Notes: generated from the letters alone by a model not told the origin. A stretch of DNA of 64,000 nt from Thiomicrorhabdus arctica DSM 13458 (GCF_000381085.1 NZ_KB905899.1:1674001-1738000); one strand, 5' to 3'. Positions 36,893-47,264 are shown, counted from the first letter of the stretch. Translations and numbers: made by a program.

Positions 36893-38713
36893 ATGACAAC
36901 TCAACATATTCGCAATATCGCTATTATTGCCCACGTTGACCACGGAAAAACAACCCTGGTAGACCAACTATTAAAGCAATCAGGAACGTTGGATATACGT
37001 AAGGATACTGGTGAGCGATTAATGGATTCTAACGATCTTGAGAAAGAGCGCGGAATAACGATCCTTTCTAAAAACACTGCGGTTAAGTGGAATGACTACC
37101 GTATCAACATCGTAGATACTCCGGGTCACGCTGACTTTGGTGGTGAAGTAGAACGTATTCTTTCTATGGTTGACTCTGTATTGCTATTGGTTGACGCGGT
37201 TGAAGGGCCTATGCCACAAACGCGTTTCGTCACTGAAAAAGCACTTGCACAAGGTTTAAAGCCGATTGTTGTTATCAATAAAATCGACCGTCCTGGCGCA
37301 CGACCTGACTGGGTACTTGACCAGACTTTCGATCTTTTCGATCGCTTAGGTGCGACGGATGAGCAGATGGACTTCAACGTTATCTATGCATCGGGTCTAA
37401 ACGGTTTCTCTGGTTTTGAAGAAACGGTTCGTGAAGGCGATATGGAGCCTATCTTCCAGACGATCGTTGATAAGGTATCTCCACCTGACGTTGACCTTGG
37501 TGGTCCTTTCCAGGTACAGGTTATCTCTCTTGATTATGATACCTATAAAGGTGTTATCGGAACGGGACGTATTAAACGTGGTTCTGTTCAAACGGGTATG
37601 TCAGTACGTATCGTTGATAATAAAGGAAATATTCGTAACGGTAAGTTTGCTGAAATCTTCGGTTATCACGGCCTTGAGCGCATCAGCATTGATGAAGCAC
37701 ACGCCGGTGACATCATTGCCTTTTGTGGTTTTGACCCTCTTATGATTTCTGAAACAATTTGTGATCCTGCTCACCCAGAGCCATTACCAGCTTTAACGAT
37801 TGATGAACCTACTGTGAGCATGACGTTCCAGGTAAACAACTCACCTTTCGTTGGTCAAGAAGGTAAGCTGTTAACATCTCGTCAGATTCGTGAGCGTTTG
37901 GACAAAGAATTAATTACCAACGTTGCATTACGTGTTGAAGAGACTGAAGATGCGAACAAGTTCCGTGTGTCAGGTCGTGGTGAACTTCATCTTTCTGTCT
38001 TGATTGAAACCATGCGTCGTGAAGGTTTTGAGATGGGTATCTCTCGTCCGGAAGTTATTTTCCGTGAAATTGATGGCGAAACCCAGGAACCTTATGAAAG
38101 CCTAACCGTTGATGTTCCAGAAGAGTCTCAAGGGACTGTTATGGAAAAACTAGGAATGCGTAAAGCCGAAATGAAAGACATGATTCCTGATGGTCATGGT
38201 CGTGTCCGTATTGACTTTATCATCCCTTCACGTGGATTGATTGGTTTCCGTACAGAATTCATGACCGCGACGCAAGGTAATGGTTTATTGTTCTCTAGCT
38301 TCTCTCATTACGGCCCTAAGTTTAAAGGTACTTTAGGTGACCGTACTAACGGAGTATTAATCTCGATTGCACAAGGTAAAGCAGCTGCATTTGGTCTATT
38401 CAACCTGCAAGATCGTGGTCGCCTATATATCGGTCATGCGGAAGACGTTTATGAAGGTATGGTTATCGGTCTTCACAGCCGTGCAAACGACTTAACGGTT
38501 AACCCGATTAAAGGTAAGCAGCTAACAAACATGCGTGCTTCAGGTACAGATGAAGCGTTAACATTGGTTCCACCAATTCGTTTCTCACTTGAGCAAGCAC
38601 TTGAATTCATCGATGATGATGAATTAGTTGAAGTAACCCCTGAAAGCGTTCGTATCCGTAAAAAGGTGTTAACAGAAGCTGGACGTAAGCAAGCTTCTCG
38701 TTCAAAAAAATAA
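36893..38713 (+). CDS. typA: Ribosome-associated translational GTPase TypA/BipA
   Basis: A 606-residue GTPase that binds ribosomes and helps assembly and stress adaptation. The GTP-binding domain has [10 protein letters not shown] (G1), [11 protein letters not shown] (G3) and [12 protein letters not shown] (G4), followed by EF-G-like domains II, III and V and the BipA-specific C-terminal domain ([16 protein letters not shown], and [14 protein letters not shown]). The codon use is visibly biased towards preferred codons, as in highly expressed genes. An AGAGAG ribosome site precedes the ATG. A terminator follows. Confidence 0.97.
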   Translation: MTTQHIRNIAIIAHVDHGKTTLVDQLLKQSGTLDIRKDTGERLMDSNDLEKERGITILSKNTAVKWNDYRINIVDTPGHADFGGEVERILSMVDSVLLLVDAVEGPMPQTRFVTEKALAQGLKPIVVINKIDRPGARPDWVLDQTFDLFDRLGATDEQMDFNVIYASGLNGFSGFEETVREGDMEPIFQTIVDKVSPPDVDLGGPFQVQVISLDYDTYKGVIGTGRIKRGSVQTGMSVRIVDNKGNIRNGKFAEIFGYHGLERISIDEAHAGDIIAFCGFDPLMISETICDPAHPEPLPALTIDEPTVSMTFQVNNSPFVGQEGKLLTSRQIRERLDKELITNVALRVEETEDANKFRVSGRGELHLSVLIETMRREGFEMGISRPEVIFREIDGETQEPYESLTVDVPEESQGTVMEKLGMRKAEMKDMIPDGHGRVRIDFIIPSRGLIGFRTEFMTATQGNGLLFSSFSHYGPKFKGTLGDRTNGVLISIAQGKAAAFGLFNLQDRGRLYIGHAEDVYEGMVIGLHSRANDLTVNPIKGKQLTNMRASGTDEALTLVPPIRFSLEQALEFIDDDELVEVTPESVRIRKKVLTEAGRKQASRSKK

Positions 38714-38762
38714 AATAAGAGCTCTCTAGCGCCCTGATCAGGCGCTGGTTTCTTATCATAAG

Positions 38763-38795
38763 CCGGTACTATTTTAATAGTGCCGGTTTTTTTTT
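38763..38795 (+). terminator. Rho-independent terminator after typA
   Basis: CCGGTACTATT...AATAGTGCCGG stem followed by nine T. A second inverted repeat, AGCGCC...GGCGCT (38728-38746), lies just before it. Confidence 0.85.
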
Positions 38796-38863
38796 GCGTA
38801 GCCGTTTGTTTCTAAAATCCATTTTCAGGTACACTAATTGACAAACAACCTTGGAAGTAGACC

Positions 38864-39829
38864 ATGCCTTTACAATCCATCCTCTATCCTCAGATTGAAC
38901 CATTCGTTCAACACAGCTTGCAAGTAGATAATACGCACTGCCTCCATATCGAAGAGTGTGGCAACCCCAATGGCATCCCTGTGGTCTTTATACATGGCGG
39001 ACCCGGTGCAAGTTATAGTCCTATTCACCGACAATTTTTTGATCCTCAAACCTACCGTATTATCTTGTTTGATCAACGCGGCTGTGGACAATCGAGACCC
39101 CATGCGTGCCTGACGAACAACACCACAGCCCACCTCATTGAAGACTTGGACAAGATACGTCGCTATTTACAAATCGATAAGTGGTTACTGTTTGGAGGCT
39201 CGTGGGGCTCGACCCTTGCTTTGCTTTATGCGCAGGCTTATCCCGAAAGAGTATTTGGATTGATTCTTCGCGGAATTTTTCTCTGCCGTGAGCAGGATAT
39301 AAACTGGTTCTATCAATCAGGGGCAAATCGCTTTTATCCAGAGTATTGGAGGGACTTTACTGCACCTGTAGTGACTGAAAATCGTTCAAATATGATAGAG
39401 GCTTACCATCAGCTGCTGACAAGTGAGAATGAAATTGAAAGAATGCGTGCTGCTGAAGCCTGGTCCGCCTGGGAAGGCAGAACTTCAAATTTAGTGACTG
39501 ACCCAAAAACCGTGCATCATTTCAGTCAACCATTCCATGCTTTAGCAATGGCAAGAATAGAGTGTCATTATTTTTATCACCAGGCTTTTATTGAGGAGAA
39601 TCAAATTCTCAATAACAGCCAAGCCATTAGCCATATTCCAGCCATTATTATTCACGGCCGTTATGATATGGTTTGCCCCATCAATCAAGCATTTGACTTA
39701 CATGATGAACTCCCACAATCAAAGCTCATTATCTGCAGTCATGCAGGGCATTCTGCTATGGAATCCGAAAATGCAACCGCTCTAGTCAAAGCGACAGATC
39801 AATTTGCCACAGAGTTAAATACATTATGA
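38864..39829 (+). CDS. pip: Proline iminopeptidase (alpha/beta hydrolase)
   Basis: Releases N-terminal proline from peptides in the cytoplasm. The 321-residue protein has the proline-iminopeptidase signature HGGPGASYSP, DQRGCGQSRPH, the nucleophile elbow GGSWGSTLALLYAQ (Ser near 113), GRYDMVCP (Asp) and SHAGHSA (His). The length and order match the S33 family. Its stop overlaps the dtd start as ATGA. Confidence 0.93.
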   Translation: MPLQSILYPQIEPFVQHSLQVDNTHCLHIEECGNPNGIPVVFIHGGPGASYSPIHRQFFDPQTYRIILFDQRGCGQSRPHACLTNNTTAHLIEDLDKIRRYLQIDKWLLFGGSWGSTLALLYAQAYPERVFGLILRGIFLCREQDINWFYQSGANRFYPEYWRDFTAPVVTENRSNMIEAYHQLLTSENEIERMRAAEAWSAWEGRTSNLVTDPKTVHHFSQPFHALAMARIECHYFYHQAFIEENQILNNSQAISHIPAIIIHGRYDMVCPINQAFDLHDELPQSKLIICSHAGHSAMESENATALVKATDQFATELNTL

Positions 39830-40263
39830 TCTGTCTGATTCAGCGCGTTACGCAAGCCAAGGTCGTAATCGATCAAAATACGGTTGGTCAAATTGGATTA
39901 GGTATGCTCGTTTTAACGGCCTTTCAACCTAATGATCATTCCCAAAATATTCATAAAATGGTGAATAAACTATTACATTATCGATTATTCGCGGATAAAG
40001 ATGACAAAATGAATCTGAATATCCAACAAGTTGAAGGTCGTTTCTTGCTCATCCCACAATTTACGTTAGCTGCAGACACTCAAAAAGGATTACGTCCTAG
40101 TTTCTCGGGCAGTGCCGAACCCAAAATAGCAACGATGTTATTCGATGAGTTTGTGGATGAAATGACTAGCGCATCGCCCCTAATTGAAACAGGAAAATTT
40201 GGAGCCGATATGCAAGTAACATTGACGAATGATGGCCCGGTGACCTTCTGGTTAGAAACCTAA
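39826..40263 (+). CDS. dtd: D-aminoacyl-tRNA deacylase
   Basis: Removes D-amino acids wrongly attached to tRNA. The 145-residue protein has QRVTQAKVVID at the start, the catalytic SGSAEP-related region (FSGSAEPKIA), PQFTLAADTQKG and a C-terminal NDGPVTFWLET (Gly-Pro pair). The length is the usual one. It follows pip with a four-base overlap. Confidence 0.96.
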   Translation: MICLIQRVTQAKVVIDQNTVGQIGLGMLVLTAFQPNDHSQNIHKMVNKLLHYRLFADKDDKMNLNIQQVEGRFLLIPQFTLAADTQKGLRPSFSGSAEPKIATMLFDEFVDEMTSASPLIETGKFGADMQVTLTNDGPVTFWLET

Positions 40264-40372
40264 CATCGATATTTTCCAACAATAACTAAAATCCTATTTT
40301 ATTTTAAGTGGTTAGCCTATAAACTAGAACCAAACTCACCGATAACCTAATTAAGTAGCCCTAGATTAAACT

Positions 40373-42442
40373 ATGTCCAATCGTCCAACAAATAGCTACC
40401 TCATTCTCATTATTGTGGACCATGAATCTACGCGTCAAAGTGCCTCTAATACATTGCATGATCTAGGCTATCAAGTTATAGAGGCTACTAATGGCAACGA
40501 TGGTTTTACGCGTTTCATTGAGAGTAGACCCAACTTGGTTTTAATCGACAGTCAAATGCCTGTCATGAACGGTTTCTTAGCGACAAAAACAATTCGCAAC
40601 TTTGAAAGCGGACGAACGACCCCTATTTTAACGCTGACACCAAAGCAGGATGTGCTCGCCATTGATCAAGCGTTTGAGGCGGGTGCGACTGATTTTATTA
40701 CCAAACCCGTTAACTGGGAGCTACTCACCCAGCGGATTAAATTTGCATTGCGCACTGCAGATGATCAAGAACGTTTGCGAGTTAATCAATCTCAACTTAT
40801 GTTTGCACAAAAAATTGCAAAACTAGGCTATTGGGAGTGGGATGCTAGCCGCAATGAAGTTTCTGGCTCGCAGTCGGTATTTTCACAGTTTGGCATTCCA
40901 AAACAGGGGGGGATTTCTTTAGAACAACTTTTCAGTAACGTACTGCCTAAAGATAAGCCTATTATCCAACAGGCCATTTCTGAAGCCCATCAGGGGCAAT
41001 CTCATCTGGCCGTTAGCGTCCGTGTCCTAAAACCAGATGGCAATTTGAATCATATTGAATTTTTAGGAGAGGTAACGTACCAAGAAAGTGGACAGGTTTA
41101 CAAAATAGCGGGTTCAGCGCAGGATATTAGTCGGTTACACAAGGCCGAAACTTTAGTACATTACCAGGGAAAGCATGATGGCTTGACTGGACTCCCTAAC
41201 CGCAATGCTTTCAGCAAATCGCTCAATGATTTTGTCGCACACAAAAAAACAAAAACCTTAAGTGCTGTACTCATTTTTGATATAGATCGTTTTAAAGAGG
41301 TTAATGCCAACTTAGGCCAAGAACAAGGTGACCTTTTATTACTCTCATTAGCTCAAAGACTCAATCGCATTACCCGTGAGAATGATTGCGTCGCCCGTTT
41401 AGGCAGTGATGAATTCGCCATCTTGATAAGACAACTCCAAGACTTAAACGAACTGAAATTATTAGTCAACCGGATCAGGAATGACTTGAATGCCCCTTTT
41501 ATGCTCATTAATGGTGAACAATTTATCAGCTATAGTGTGGGTGTATCCGTTTTCCCTGATGATGCCAACTCAGCTGAGGCCTTATTGACACGTGCCAACA
41601 TTGCTCGAGCGACCGCCAAATCTCGAGGGGGAAATCAGTTTGTGTTCTATCACGAAGATATGAATGCACAAGCACAAGACCTACTTTCATTAGAGAATGA
41701 TTTACGCCGAGCCGTGAAACGCAATCAAATCGAAGTCTATTACCAGCCGCAAGTCGATGCTAAAACCTTACAACCTACCGGTGCTGAGGCGCTTGTTCGT
41801 TGGCGGCACCCTAAATTAGGTATTATTTCACCTGTCGTATTCATACCAATGGCTGAGAGTACGGGACTCATTCTCGAGATTGGACGCCATGTTTTACAAG
41901 TCGCGATTCAACAAGCTGAAATTTGGCATCAGATGGGTTTTTCACAAATGCGTATCGGTATCAACCTTTCAGGTCGTCAGTTCACCCAGTCAAACCTAAT
42001 GGAAGATGTTCAATCGGTTATTAGTCAATCGAATCTACCGGCTCGATTTATTGATTTGGAAATCACTGAAAGCTTAGCCATGAGTGATGCTGAAACTAAT
42101 ATAAACATCCTCAACGGTCTTAAATCACTGGGAATTTCTCTTTCCATTGATGATTTTGGAACGGGTTACTCATCTTTAGCTTATTTACATCGGTTCCCGA
42201 TTGATACCATTAAAATTGACCGTTCATTTGTCCTTAATTTAGATAACCAAGAGGGCCAAGCCATTGCTCGTACTATATTGGCTATGGCCAAAAGTTTACA
42301 CTTGGAGGTCGTTGCAGAGGGGATTGAACTGGATGATCAAGTTGATTTTTTCCAAGATAAACATTGCGATATTTTCCAAGGCTTTAAATTCGGAAAACCA
42401 ATGCCCGCCGATGGGTTCATCGACTGGCTTAACTGTCACTAA
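40373..42442 (+). CDS. REC-PAS-GGDEF-EAL c-di-GMP signalling protein
   Basis: A 689-residue cytoplasmic regulator. Order: receiver domain (1-125, with IVDHE in place of the usual acidic pair and phospho-Asp in LIDSQMP), PAS domain (about 150-255), GGDEF domain (about 260-425) and EAL domain (about 440-685). The GGDEF active site is RLGSDEFAIL (GSDEF), probably inactive, although the inhibitory RxxD site (REND) is kept. The EAL domain has the full set: EALVRW, NLSGRQF, ITES, DDFGTGYSS, KIDRSFV, EGIE. It therefore looks like a c-di-GMP phosphodiesterase regulated by the degenerate GGDEF. Confidence 0.9.
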   Translation: MSNRPTNSYLILIIVDHESTRQSASNTLHDLGYQVIEATNGNDGFTRFIESRPNLVLIDSQMPVMNGFLATKTIRNFESGRTTPILTLTPKQDVLAIDQAFEAGATDFITKPVNWELLTQRIKFALRTADDQERLRVNQSQLMFAQKIAKLGYWEWDASRNEVSGSQSVFSQFGIPKQGGISLEQLFSNVLPKDKPIIQQAISEAHQGQSHLAVSVRVLKPDGNLNHIEFLGEVTYQESGQVYKIAGSAQDISRLHKAETLVHYQGKHDGLTGLPNRNAFSKSLNDFVAHKKTKTLSAVLIFDIDRFKEVNANLGQEQGDLLLLSLAQRLNRITRENDCVARLGSDEFAILIRQLQDLNELKLLVNRIRNDLNAPFMLINGEQFISYSVGVSVFPDDANSAEALLTRANIARATAKSRGGNQFVFYHEDMNAQAQDLLSLENDLRRAVKRNQIEVYYQPQVDAKTLQPTGAEALVRWRHPKLGIISPVVFIPMAESTGLILEIGRHVLQVAIQQAEIWHQMGFSQMRIGINLSGRQFTQSNLMEDVQSVISQSNLPARFIDLEITESLAMSDAETNINILNGLKSLGISLSIDDFGTGYSSLAYLHRFPIDTIKIDRSFVLNLDNQEGQAIARTILAMAKSLHLEVVAEGIELDDQVDFFQDKHCDIFQGFKFGKPMPADGFIDWLNCH

Positions 42443-42607
42443 TAAAATTAATTTTTTCCAATTCTCAGCACCTTAAAGCGAAGTTCTGCTAATATTGTTG
42501 CATATCATTAACCTATAATATGCTTCGACATTACGTAACATAATATCCGTGTTTTTAAGGCCATCATTAATCGCCTTCTTACACTTAAAACTAAATTGAG
42601 AGAGACT

Positions 42608-43198
42608 ATGCAGTATAAAGTCACCGATCAGGAGATTCGTGCGGCGAAAACTCCACACCATATCTTTAATATTAACATCATTTTCACTCATCTTTTTATC
42701 TCAATGATTGTGCTCGAAATTGGAGATACTCTTGCTTTATTACTGATCCCTTTCATTTCTAGCCTCGTTATATTTTACCTTTATCATCGTAAAAACAGTG
42801 CGAGTGTCCAATCTTCTTGGTTTGTGTCTGCACATTGGACGCTTGCCTGGAGACGTGGCCGCATCTTACTTTTCAGTTATGCAATCGCTCTAGCCATGGT
42901 GGCCCTCTATTGGGTTATTAACCAAATTTTTCCGGGTGGTTTTTCCATGAATGATTTTTCGACGGATAACAGTCAAACCAACCTGGGTAAAATCATTACT
43001 TTATATTTCGCAGCGGTTGTCATATTCATAGCCGTCTTAATCACCTTTACCCAAACGGGCATTTCGATCTATGATGCCGGCAGAGGGATTATGGATCCAG
43101 CTATTGAAAAATGGGTTCCGCGCGATGTCAATTCCAATGAAGCACTGGGGATCGGCAGTGACGAAGTTCAGCATTCTAATACCAAAAAAATGGATTGA
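42608..43198 (+). CDS. Membrane protein of unknown function
   Basis: A 196-residue protein that I do not recognise. It starts at ATG 42608 with AGAGAG ahead; the frame also opens four codons earlier at TTG. Three to four hydrophobic segments lie at about 24-60, 92-115 and 138-160, with a short acidic C-terminal tail. There are no evident catalytic motifs. It is followed after nine bases by another unknown gene, and the two probably form an operon. Confidence 0.55.
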   Translation: MQYKVTDQEIRAAKTPHHIFNINIIFTHLFISMIVLEIGDTLALLLIPFISSLVIFYLYHRKNSASVQSSWFVSAHWTLAWRRGRILLFSYAIALAMVALYWVINQIFPGGFSMNDFSTDNSQTNLGKIITLYFAAVVIFIAVLITFTQTGISIYDAGRGIMDPAIEKWVPRDVNSNEALGIGSDEVQHSNTKKMD

Positions 43199-43207
43199 TT
43201 CAAAGCT

Positions 43208-43870
43208 ATGACTTCCAAACAAATCGATAAAAAAAAATCATTACCTATGTTCTGGCTGGTGCTGGGCGGTTCTATCCTTGGACTCCTTGTAATTTTGCTC
43301 TTTCAACCAGATCGTCAAGCGATTGATCGTTCGCACCTACCTTGGAATGCTCAGTTCGATGAATCTGGAAAGTTGCATGCCTTAGGGTTAACAATTCATG
43401 AGTCAAGTCTTGCGGATGCTATGGCGCTGTACGGGAAAGATGTCGAGATTAAAATATTTTCTGATAAAGATGAAAGTAACAAATCTTTAGAGGCCTACTT
43501 CCCAGTTATGTACATCGGATCCATTAAAGCGGCATTAGCGGTCAAATTAGAGATTACGCAACAAGAATTGAATGCGGCCTATGCAATGGGTAAGACAATT
43601 ACCACCAACACGTCAGGAACGCGTGAAGTTGAACTTTATAACTCAGAAATTGAGAAGTTACTCTCTAAAAGTATCACCAGTTTGACCTTGGTCCCAAGAA
43701 ACCACTTAACTGATCGAGCCATTAGCAAACGATTTGGCGAGCCTGACCATAAAGAGATACAAAGTGATCACTTACCACATTGGTTCTTTGATAAATTAGG
43801 TTTAGAAATGATTATAGACCAGGAAGGACCGGAAGCGCTGCAATACACTACAAAGTCTCGTTTACCCTAA
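43208..43870 (+). CDS. Membrane-anchored protein of unknown function
   Basis: A 220-residue protein with one N-terminal membrane anchor (about 13-34, MFWLVLGGSILGLLVILLF) and a soluble domain, probably periplasmic. Within it are LHALGLTIHESSLADAMALYG, which looks like the start of a conserved globular domain, and a late DRAISKRFGEPD stretch. No family is recognised. It directly follows an unknown membrane protein, and its transcript ends at a palindromic terminator built from the interspersed repeat. Confidence 0.55.
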   Translation: MTSKQIDKKKSLPMFWLVLGGSILGLLVILLFQPDRQAIDRSHLPWNAQFDESGKLHALGLTIHESSLADAMALYGKDVEIKIFSDKDESNKSLEAYFPVMYIGSIKAALAVKLEITQQELNAAYAMGKTITTNTSGTREVELYNSEIEKLLSKSITSLTLVPRNHLTDRAISKRFGEPDHKEIQSDHLPHWFFDKLGLEMIIDQEGPEALQYTTKSRLP

Positions 43871-43888
43871 TCTACTATTTATGTTTTG

Positions 43889-43914
43889 AAAAACCACCAG
43901 GCCTGGTGGTTTTT
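43889..43914 (+). terminator. Terminator formed by an extended interspersed palindrome
   Basis: The core ACCAGGCCTGGT (43896-43907) has arms extended to a perfect 26-bp palindrome with five A at one base and a run of nearly seven T at the other. As RNA it is a 12-13 pair GC-rich stem followed by U, a standard Rho-independent terminator; because the arms are symmetrical it can also end the ccoS transcript coming from the other side. Confidence 0.8.
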
Positions 43915-43996
43915 TTATTTGTCCGAAACCAAGTCATCTTCTCAGTAATTAACCAACGCCATTAACTTCTAATAATGAATAGGGCAATCACGTTTG

Positions 43997-44233
43997 TTAC
44001 GTCTTTTTTACTGGGTCGCTTCCTAAGGTCTCAGTTTTTTTGTCAGAGGGGGTGGCAGGTGTACTTTCGGTAGGTTTAAGTTCCTCTGGGTATTCATCAT
44101 CATCCATAAAAATGCGGTTGGCAGCGCCATCCAGATCATCAAAATGTCCAGTTTTAGCCATCCAAATAAAGACGACAACCACTAAGAACCCAAAAAAGAG
44201 CATCATTGGAATCAATCCATAAATAACATCCAT
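43997..44233 (-). CDS. ccoS: cbb3 oxidase maturation protein CcoS
   Basis: A 78-residue protein with one N-terminal membrane helix (about 5-26), then KTGHFDDLDGAANRIFMDDDE, the conserved motif of CcoS. CcoS is needed for cofactor insertion into the cbb3 oxidase. The C-terminus is longer and more polar than in the shortest members. The gene is directly after ccoI (its start overlaps the ccoI stop by one base) and is the last of the cco cluster. Confidence 0.92.
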   Translation of the reverse strand: MDVIYGLIPMMLFFGFLVVVVFIWMAKTGHFDDLDGAANRIFMDDDEYPEELKPTESTPATPSDKKTETLGSDPVKKT

Positions 44234-46719
44234 TATTTTATTCCTTGTCTGCGTTTGCTAATGGCTTTGGGGCTAAAAAAGCGTCGGATTCTTGCCGCAT
44301 TGCCTATCACCACTAAGCTACTCAATGGCATGGTAATCGCGGCAATTAAGGGGGTTAAAACCCCACTCATCGCTAAAGGCACCATAACTATATTATAAAT
44401 AATCGAACTGGTAATGTTTTGTTTGATGGTTTTAAGTGTCCGTGCAGAAAGCTCTACCGCAGTATCGACTGCCAGTAGTTCATTATTCATCAGAACAATA
44501 TCAGCACTGTCCATGGAAACATCTGTACCTGAACCCAAAGCAATACCAACATTCGCTCTGACTAACGCAGGAGCATCATTGACACCATCACCAATCATAG
44601 CTACCTGCTGACCACTTTCTTGTAAATCTCGAATAACACGGTTTTTATCTTCAGGCAAGACTTCAGCGATGACATTCATACCGCCGAGTTGTTCGGCTAC
44701 ACGCTGAGCAACGACATTCAGATCACCGCTGAGCAACGTAACCTTTTTGCCCTTGGCTTTCAGGCGTTGGATGAGCTCAACCGCCTCAGGGCGTATCTCA
44801 TCCTCAAGAAACAATACACCAACAACGTTATTATCTCGAGCAATCCAAACGGCTGTTTGCGCTAACGAGGCACGTTCATCTGCTAAATTTACCAATGTTT
44901 GCGGTAACACCAACGCTAAGGAGTTTAGCCATCGAGCGGTGCCAATATTAAAAGTGCTACTTTGGTGCTCACCTTGCACACCCTTCCCAGGGAGTGCCTT
45001 AAATTGATGAATATCTAACCAATCTTTATTATTAAGAGACAAGCGGTCTTTAATGGATTCGGACACAGCACGCCCCAAGGAGTGTTCAGAGAGATGCTCA
45101 ATCGAACCGATTTCGAGCAGAAACTGTTTTTCATCAATGCCAGATAACAGCTTATAATCGACTAATTGCATTTGCCCTTTCGTCAAAGTACCCGTCTTGT
45201 CGAACACAAAGTGTTCAATCGACTGCAAAGTCTCTAATACAGTGCCATTTTTAACCAAAATGCCATGTCTAGCAGAGATACCCGATGCAACCGCAATCGC
45301 CATTGGTGTTGCTAAACCAAATGCACAAGGACAAGTAATAATAAGGACTGCAGTTGCCGTCATAACCGCAAATTCAAGATCGGCGTTGAAGAACCAATAT
45401 AAAAAACTTACCGCTGCCAACATTAACGTTGTACTCACAAACCAGGGCATTATTTTATCTGCTGTGCACTGTATAGGGGCTTTGGAACCTTGAGCCTCTT
45501 CCACCATGTGCACGATTCGACCCAACTGTGTGTTTTGTAAAATATTCTCTACCGAAACCGTTAAGATACCATCAACATTTAATGTCCCTGCAGCGACCCG
45601 GTCACCGACCTGCTTGCTTATTTCTCGGGATTCGCCACTTAACATGGATTCATTGACCATGCTCAAGCCTGAAATAACGATACCATCGACAGGAAACTGC
45701 TCTCCAGGTTTAACACGTATTTCGTTACCTGGTAAGAGTGCACGTACTGGCATAATTTTAGTGTCACCATCGATGACTTGTCGTGCAACCTTAGGCTGTA
45801 AATCCATCAAACGGCGTGAAGCATCCACGGCTTTGTTTTTTGAGATAGCCTGTAAATAGCGACCAATCAATAATAGAAACATAAAGTCTATCAAGGTATC
45901 AAAGTACACGCCGCCCGTGGAGTTCGGATTGACAGTAATCCATAATGAATAAAAATAAGTTGTTAAAATACCTAGAGAGATGGATACATCCATCCCCACC
46001 GTACGCGCTCTCAGCGAGGTGACAGCACCTTTTAAAAAGGGCTGGCCTGAATAAGCAAGCGTGATGGTAGCGATAATAAGTTCTATCCAATGGAAATAAT
46101 TACGATACCCCTGATCTTCGCTCGCGCCGGTGTAGAGTGCAACTGAAAACCACATGACGTTCATCATTGCAAAACCAGCAAAACCTAATCGATAGAGTAA
46201 ATCTCGATTGGCTTTACGATAAGCCGCTTCACTTGAAGTCGCATCATAAGGTGTCGCATCATAACCAAGGCTATTGAGTTTTTTGATAATATCGGACAGC
46301 TTAATTTTGCTATTGTCCCATCGAATTTTAATCTGTTTATTGGTGAAGTTGACTGAAGCAAGTAAAAGACCATCCACTTTAGCAAGTGAATGCTCAATTA
46401 ACCAAACGCAAGCTGCGCAGTGAATTGCGTCTGACATCAAGGTTATTTGACGGCGATCCGTTAGCTCAGTGACATATTGCGACTGAACTTCATCATAATC
46501 AAAAAACTCAATGTCTTTATTCGGAGGCGGAGGTGGCGAAAGCAACTCTCCTTCAGGGGTACGCTGATAAAAACTTTCCATACCCGCTTCATAAATTACC
46601 TCACAAACCGAGGCACATCCGTGGCAACAAAATTCTCGTTCTGTACCATTGATTGGTTTTAAAATGAGATCACCTTCAGGAATCGCCTGACCGCAATGAA
46701 AACAACCATGAGAAAGCAT
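44233..46719 (-). CDS. ccoI: Copper-translocating P-type ATPase CcoI/FixI
   Basis: Moves copper to the periplasm for the cbb3 oxidase. The 828-residue protein has an N-terminal cysteine-rich motif (CFHCGQAIPEG and FCCHGCASVCE), a heavy-metal-associated domain with CAAC (HCAACVWLIEHS), eight membrane segments, the CPC ion-binding motif (ITCPCAFGLATP), DKTGTLT phosphorylation site and MIGDGVNDAPAL. This architecture is that of the CcoI/FixI subgroup rather than general CopA pumps. It overlaps the ccoH start by one base (46719) and is co-transcribed with ccoS. Confidence 0.95.
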   Translation of the reverse strand: MLSHGCFHCGQAIPEGDLILKPINGTEREFCCHGCASVCEVIYEAGMESFYQRTPEGELLSPPPPPNKDIEFFDYDEVQSQYVTELTDRRQITLMSDAIHCAACVWLIEHSLAKVDGLLLASVNFTNKQIKIRWDNSKIKLSDIIKKLNSLGYDATPYDATSSEAAYRKANRDLLYRLGFAGFAMMNVMWFSVALYTGASEDQGYRNYFHWIELIIATITLAYSGQPFLKGAVTSLRARTVGMDVSISLGILTTYFYSLWITVNPNSTGGVYFDTLIDFMFLLLIGRYLQAISKNKAVDASRRLMDLQPKVARQVIDGDTKIMPVRALLPGNEIRVKPGEQFPVDGIVISGLSMVNESMLSGESREISKQVGDRVAAGTLNVDGILTVSVENILQNTQLGRIVHMVEEAQGSKAPIQCTADKIMPWFVSTTLMLAAVSFLYWFFNADLEFAVMTATAVLIITCPCAFGLATPMAIAVASGISARHGILVKNGTVLETLQSIEHFVFDKTGTLTKGQMQLVDYKLLSGIDEKQFLLEIGSIEHLSEHSLGRAVSESIKDRLSLNNKDWLDIHQFKALPGKGVQGEHQSSTFNIGTARWLNSLALVLPQTLVNLADERASLAQTAVWIARDNNVVGVLFLEDEIRPEAVELIQRLKAKGKKVTLLSGDLNVVAQRVAEQLGGMNVIAEVLPEDKNRVIRDLQESGQQVAMIGDGVNDAPALVRANVGIALGSGTDVSMDSADIVLMNNELLAVDTAVELSARTLKTIKQNITSSIIYNIVMVPLAMSGVLTPLIAAITMPLSSLVVIGNAARIRRFFSPKAISKRRQGIK

Positions 46720-47240
46720 TATTGAGAATCTTGAACCATAATGGAACGACCCATATTGAAGCTCAAATCACCTTGAGTCACTTCCATAATAATATCCCAC
46801 TTACCTTTGGTATTTAACACTATATTTGCCTGATATTCGCCAGTGTTTCCTGTCGATATCAAGGTTTTCTTACCGTCTAATTTGCGATCCGACGGGCGGT
46901 AATAATAAAGTATTGCAGTATCCACATTTAATGGACGGTCCTCTTTATCAACCACTGTCAATTTAACGGTATCGACCTTGCCTTCGGACAAAATCGGCAA
47001 ATCGATCTTTAATTGCCAACCCAGCTGCTCCATGCGTTTGCGTTCGGCCAAGACTTTATCCATATTTTTACCTTTTTCGTAAAAATCATCAATCACCAAA
47101 CCAGGATTGGTCACAATGGCCATACTCACCATAAAGAAGTTTACACTGACCACAATAATCAAAATAGCAAACCAACCGATGACAAAAGGATTCTTCCAAG
47201 CAACACTCCAATTGCGTTCATCCTTTTTAATTTTTGACAT
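46719..47240 (-). CDS. ccoH: cbb3 oxidase assembly protein CcoH/FixH
   Basis: A 173-residue protein with one membrane helix near the N-terminus (about 18-42, [20 protein letters not shown]) and a periplasmic beta-rich domain with [25 protein letters not shown] and [13 protein letters not shown]. This matches FixH. It assists copper-dependent assembly of the oxidase. A terminator-like hairpin separates it from ccoG upstream, and AGGAG precedes the ATG, so it may have some transcription of its own. Confidence 0.88.
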   Translation of the reverse strand: MSKIKKDERNWSVAWKNPFVIGWFAILIIVVSVNFFMVSMAIVTNPGLVIDDFYEKGKNMDKVLAERKRMEQLGWQLKIDLPILSEGKVDTVKLTVVDKEDRPLNVDTAILYYYRPSDRKLDGKKTLISTGNTGEYQANIVLNTKGKWDIIMEVTQGDLSFNMGRSIMVQDSQ

Positions 47241-47264
47241 TTTTTTCTCCTATTCAATTCGATA

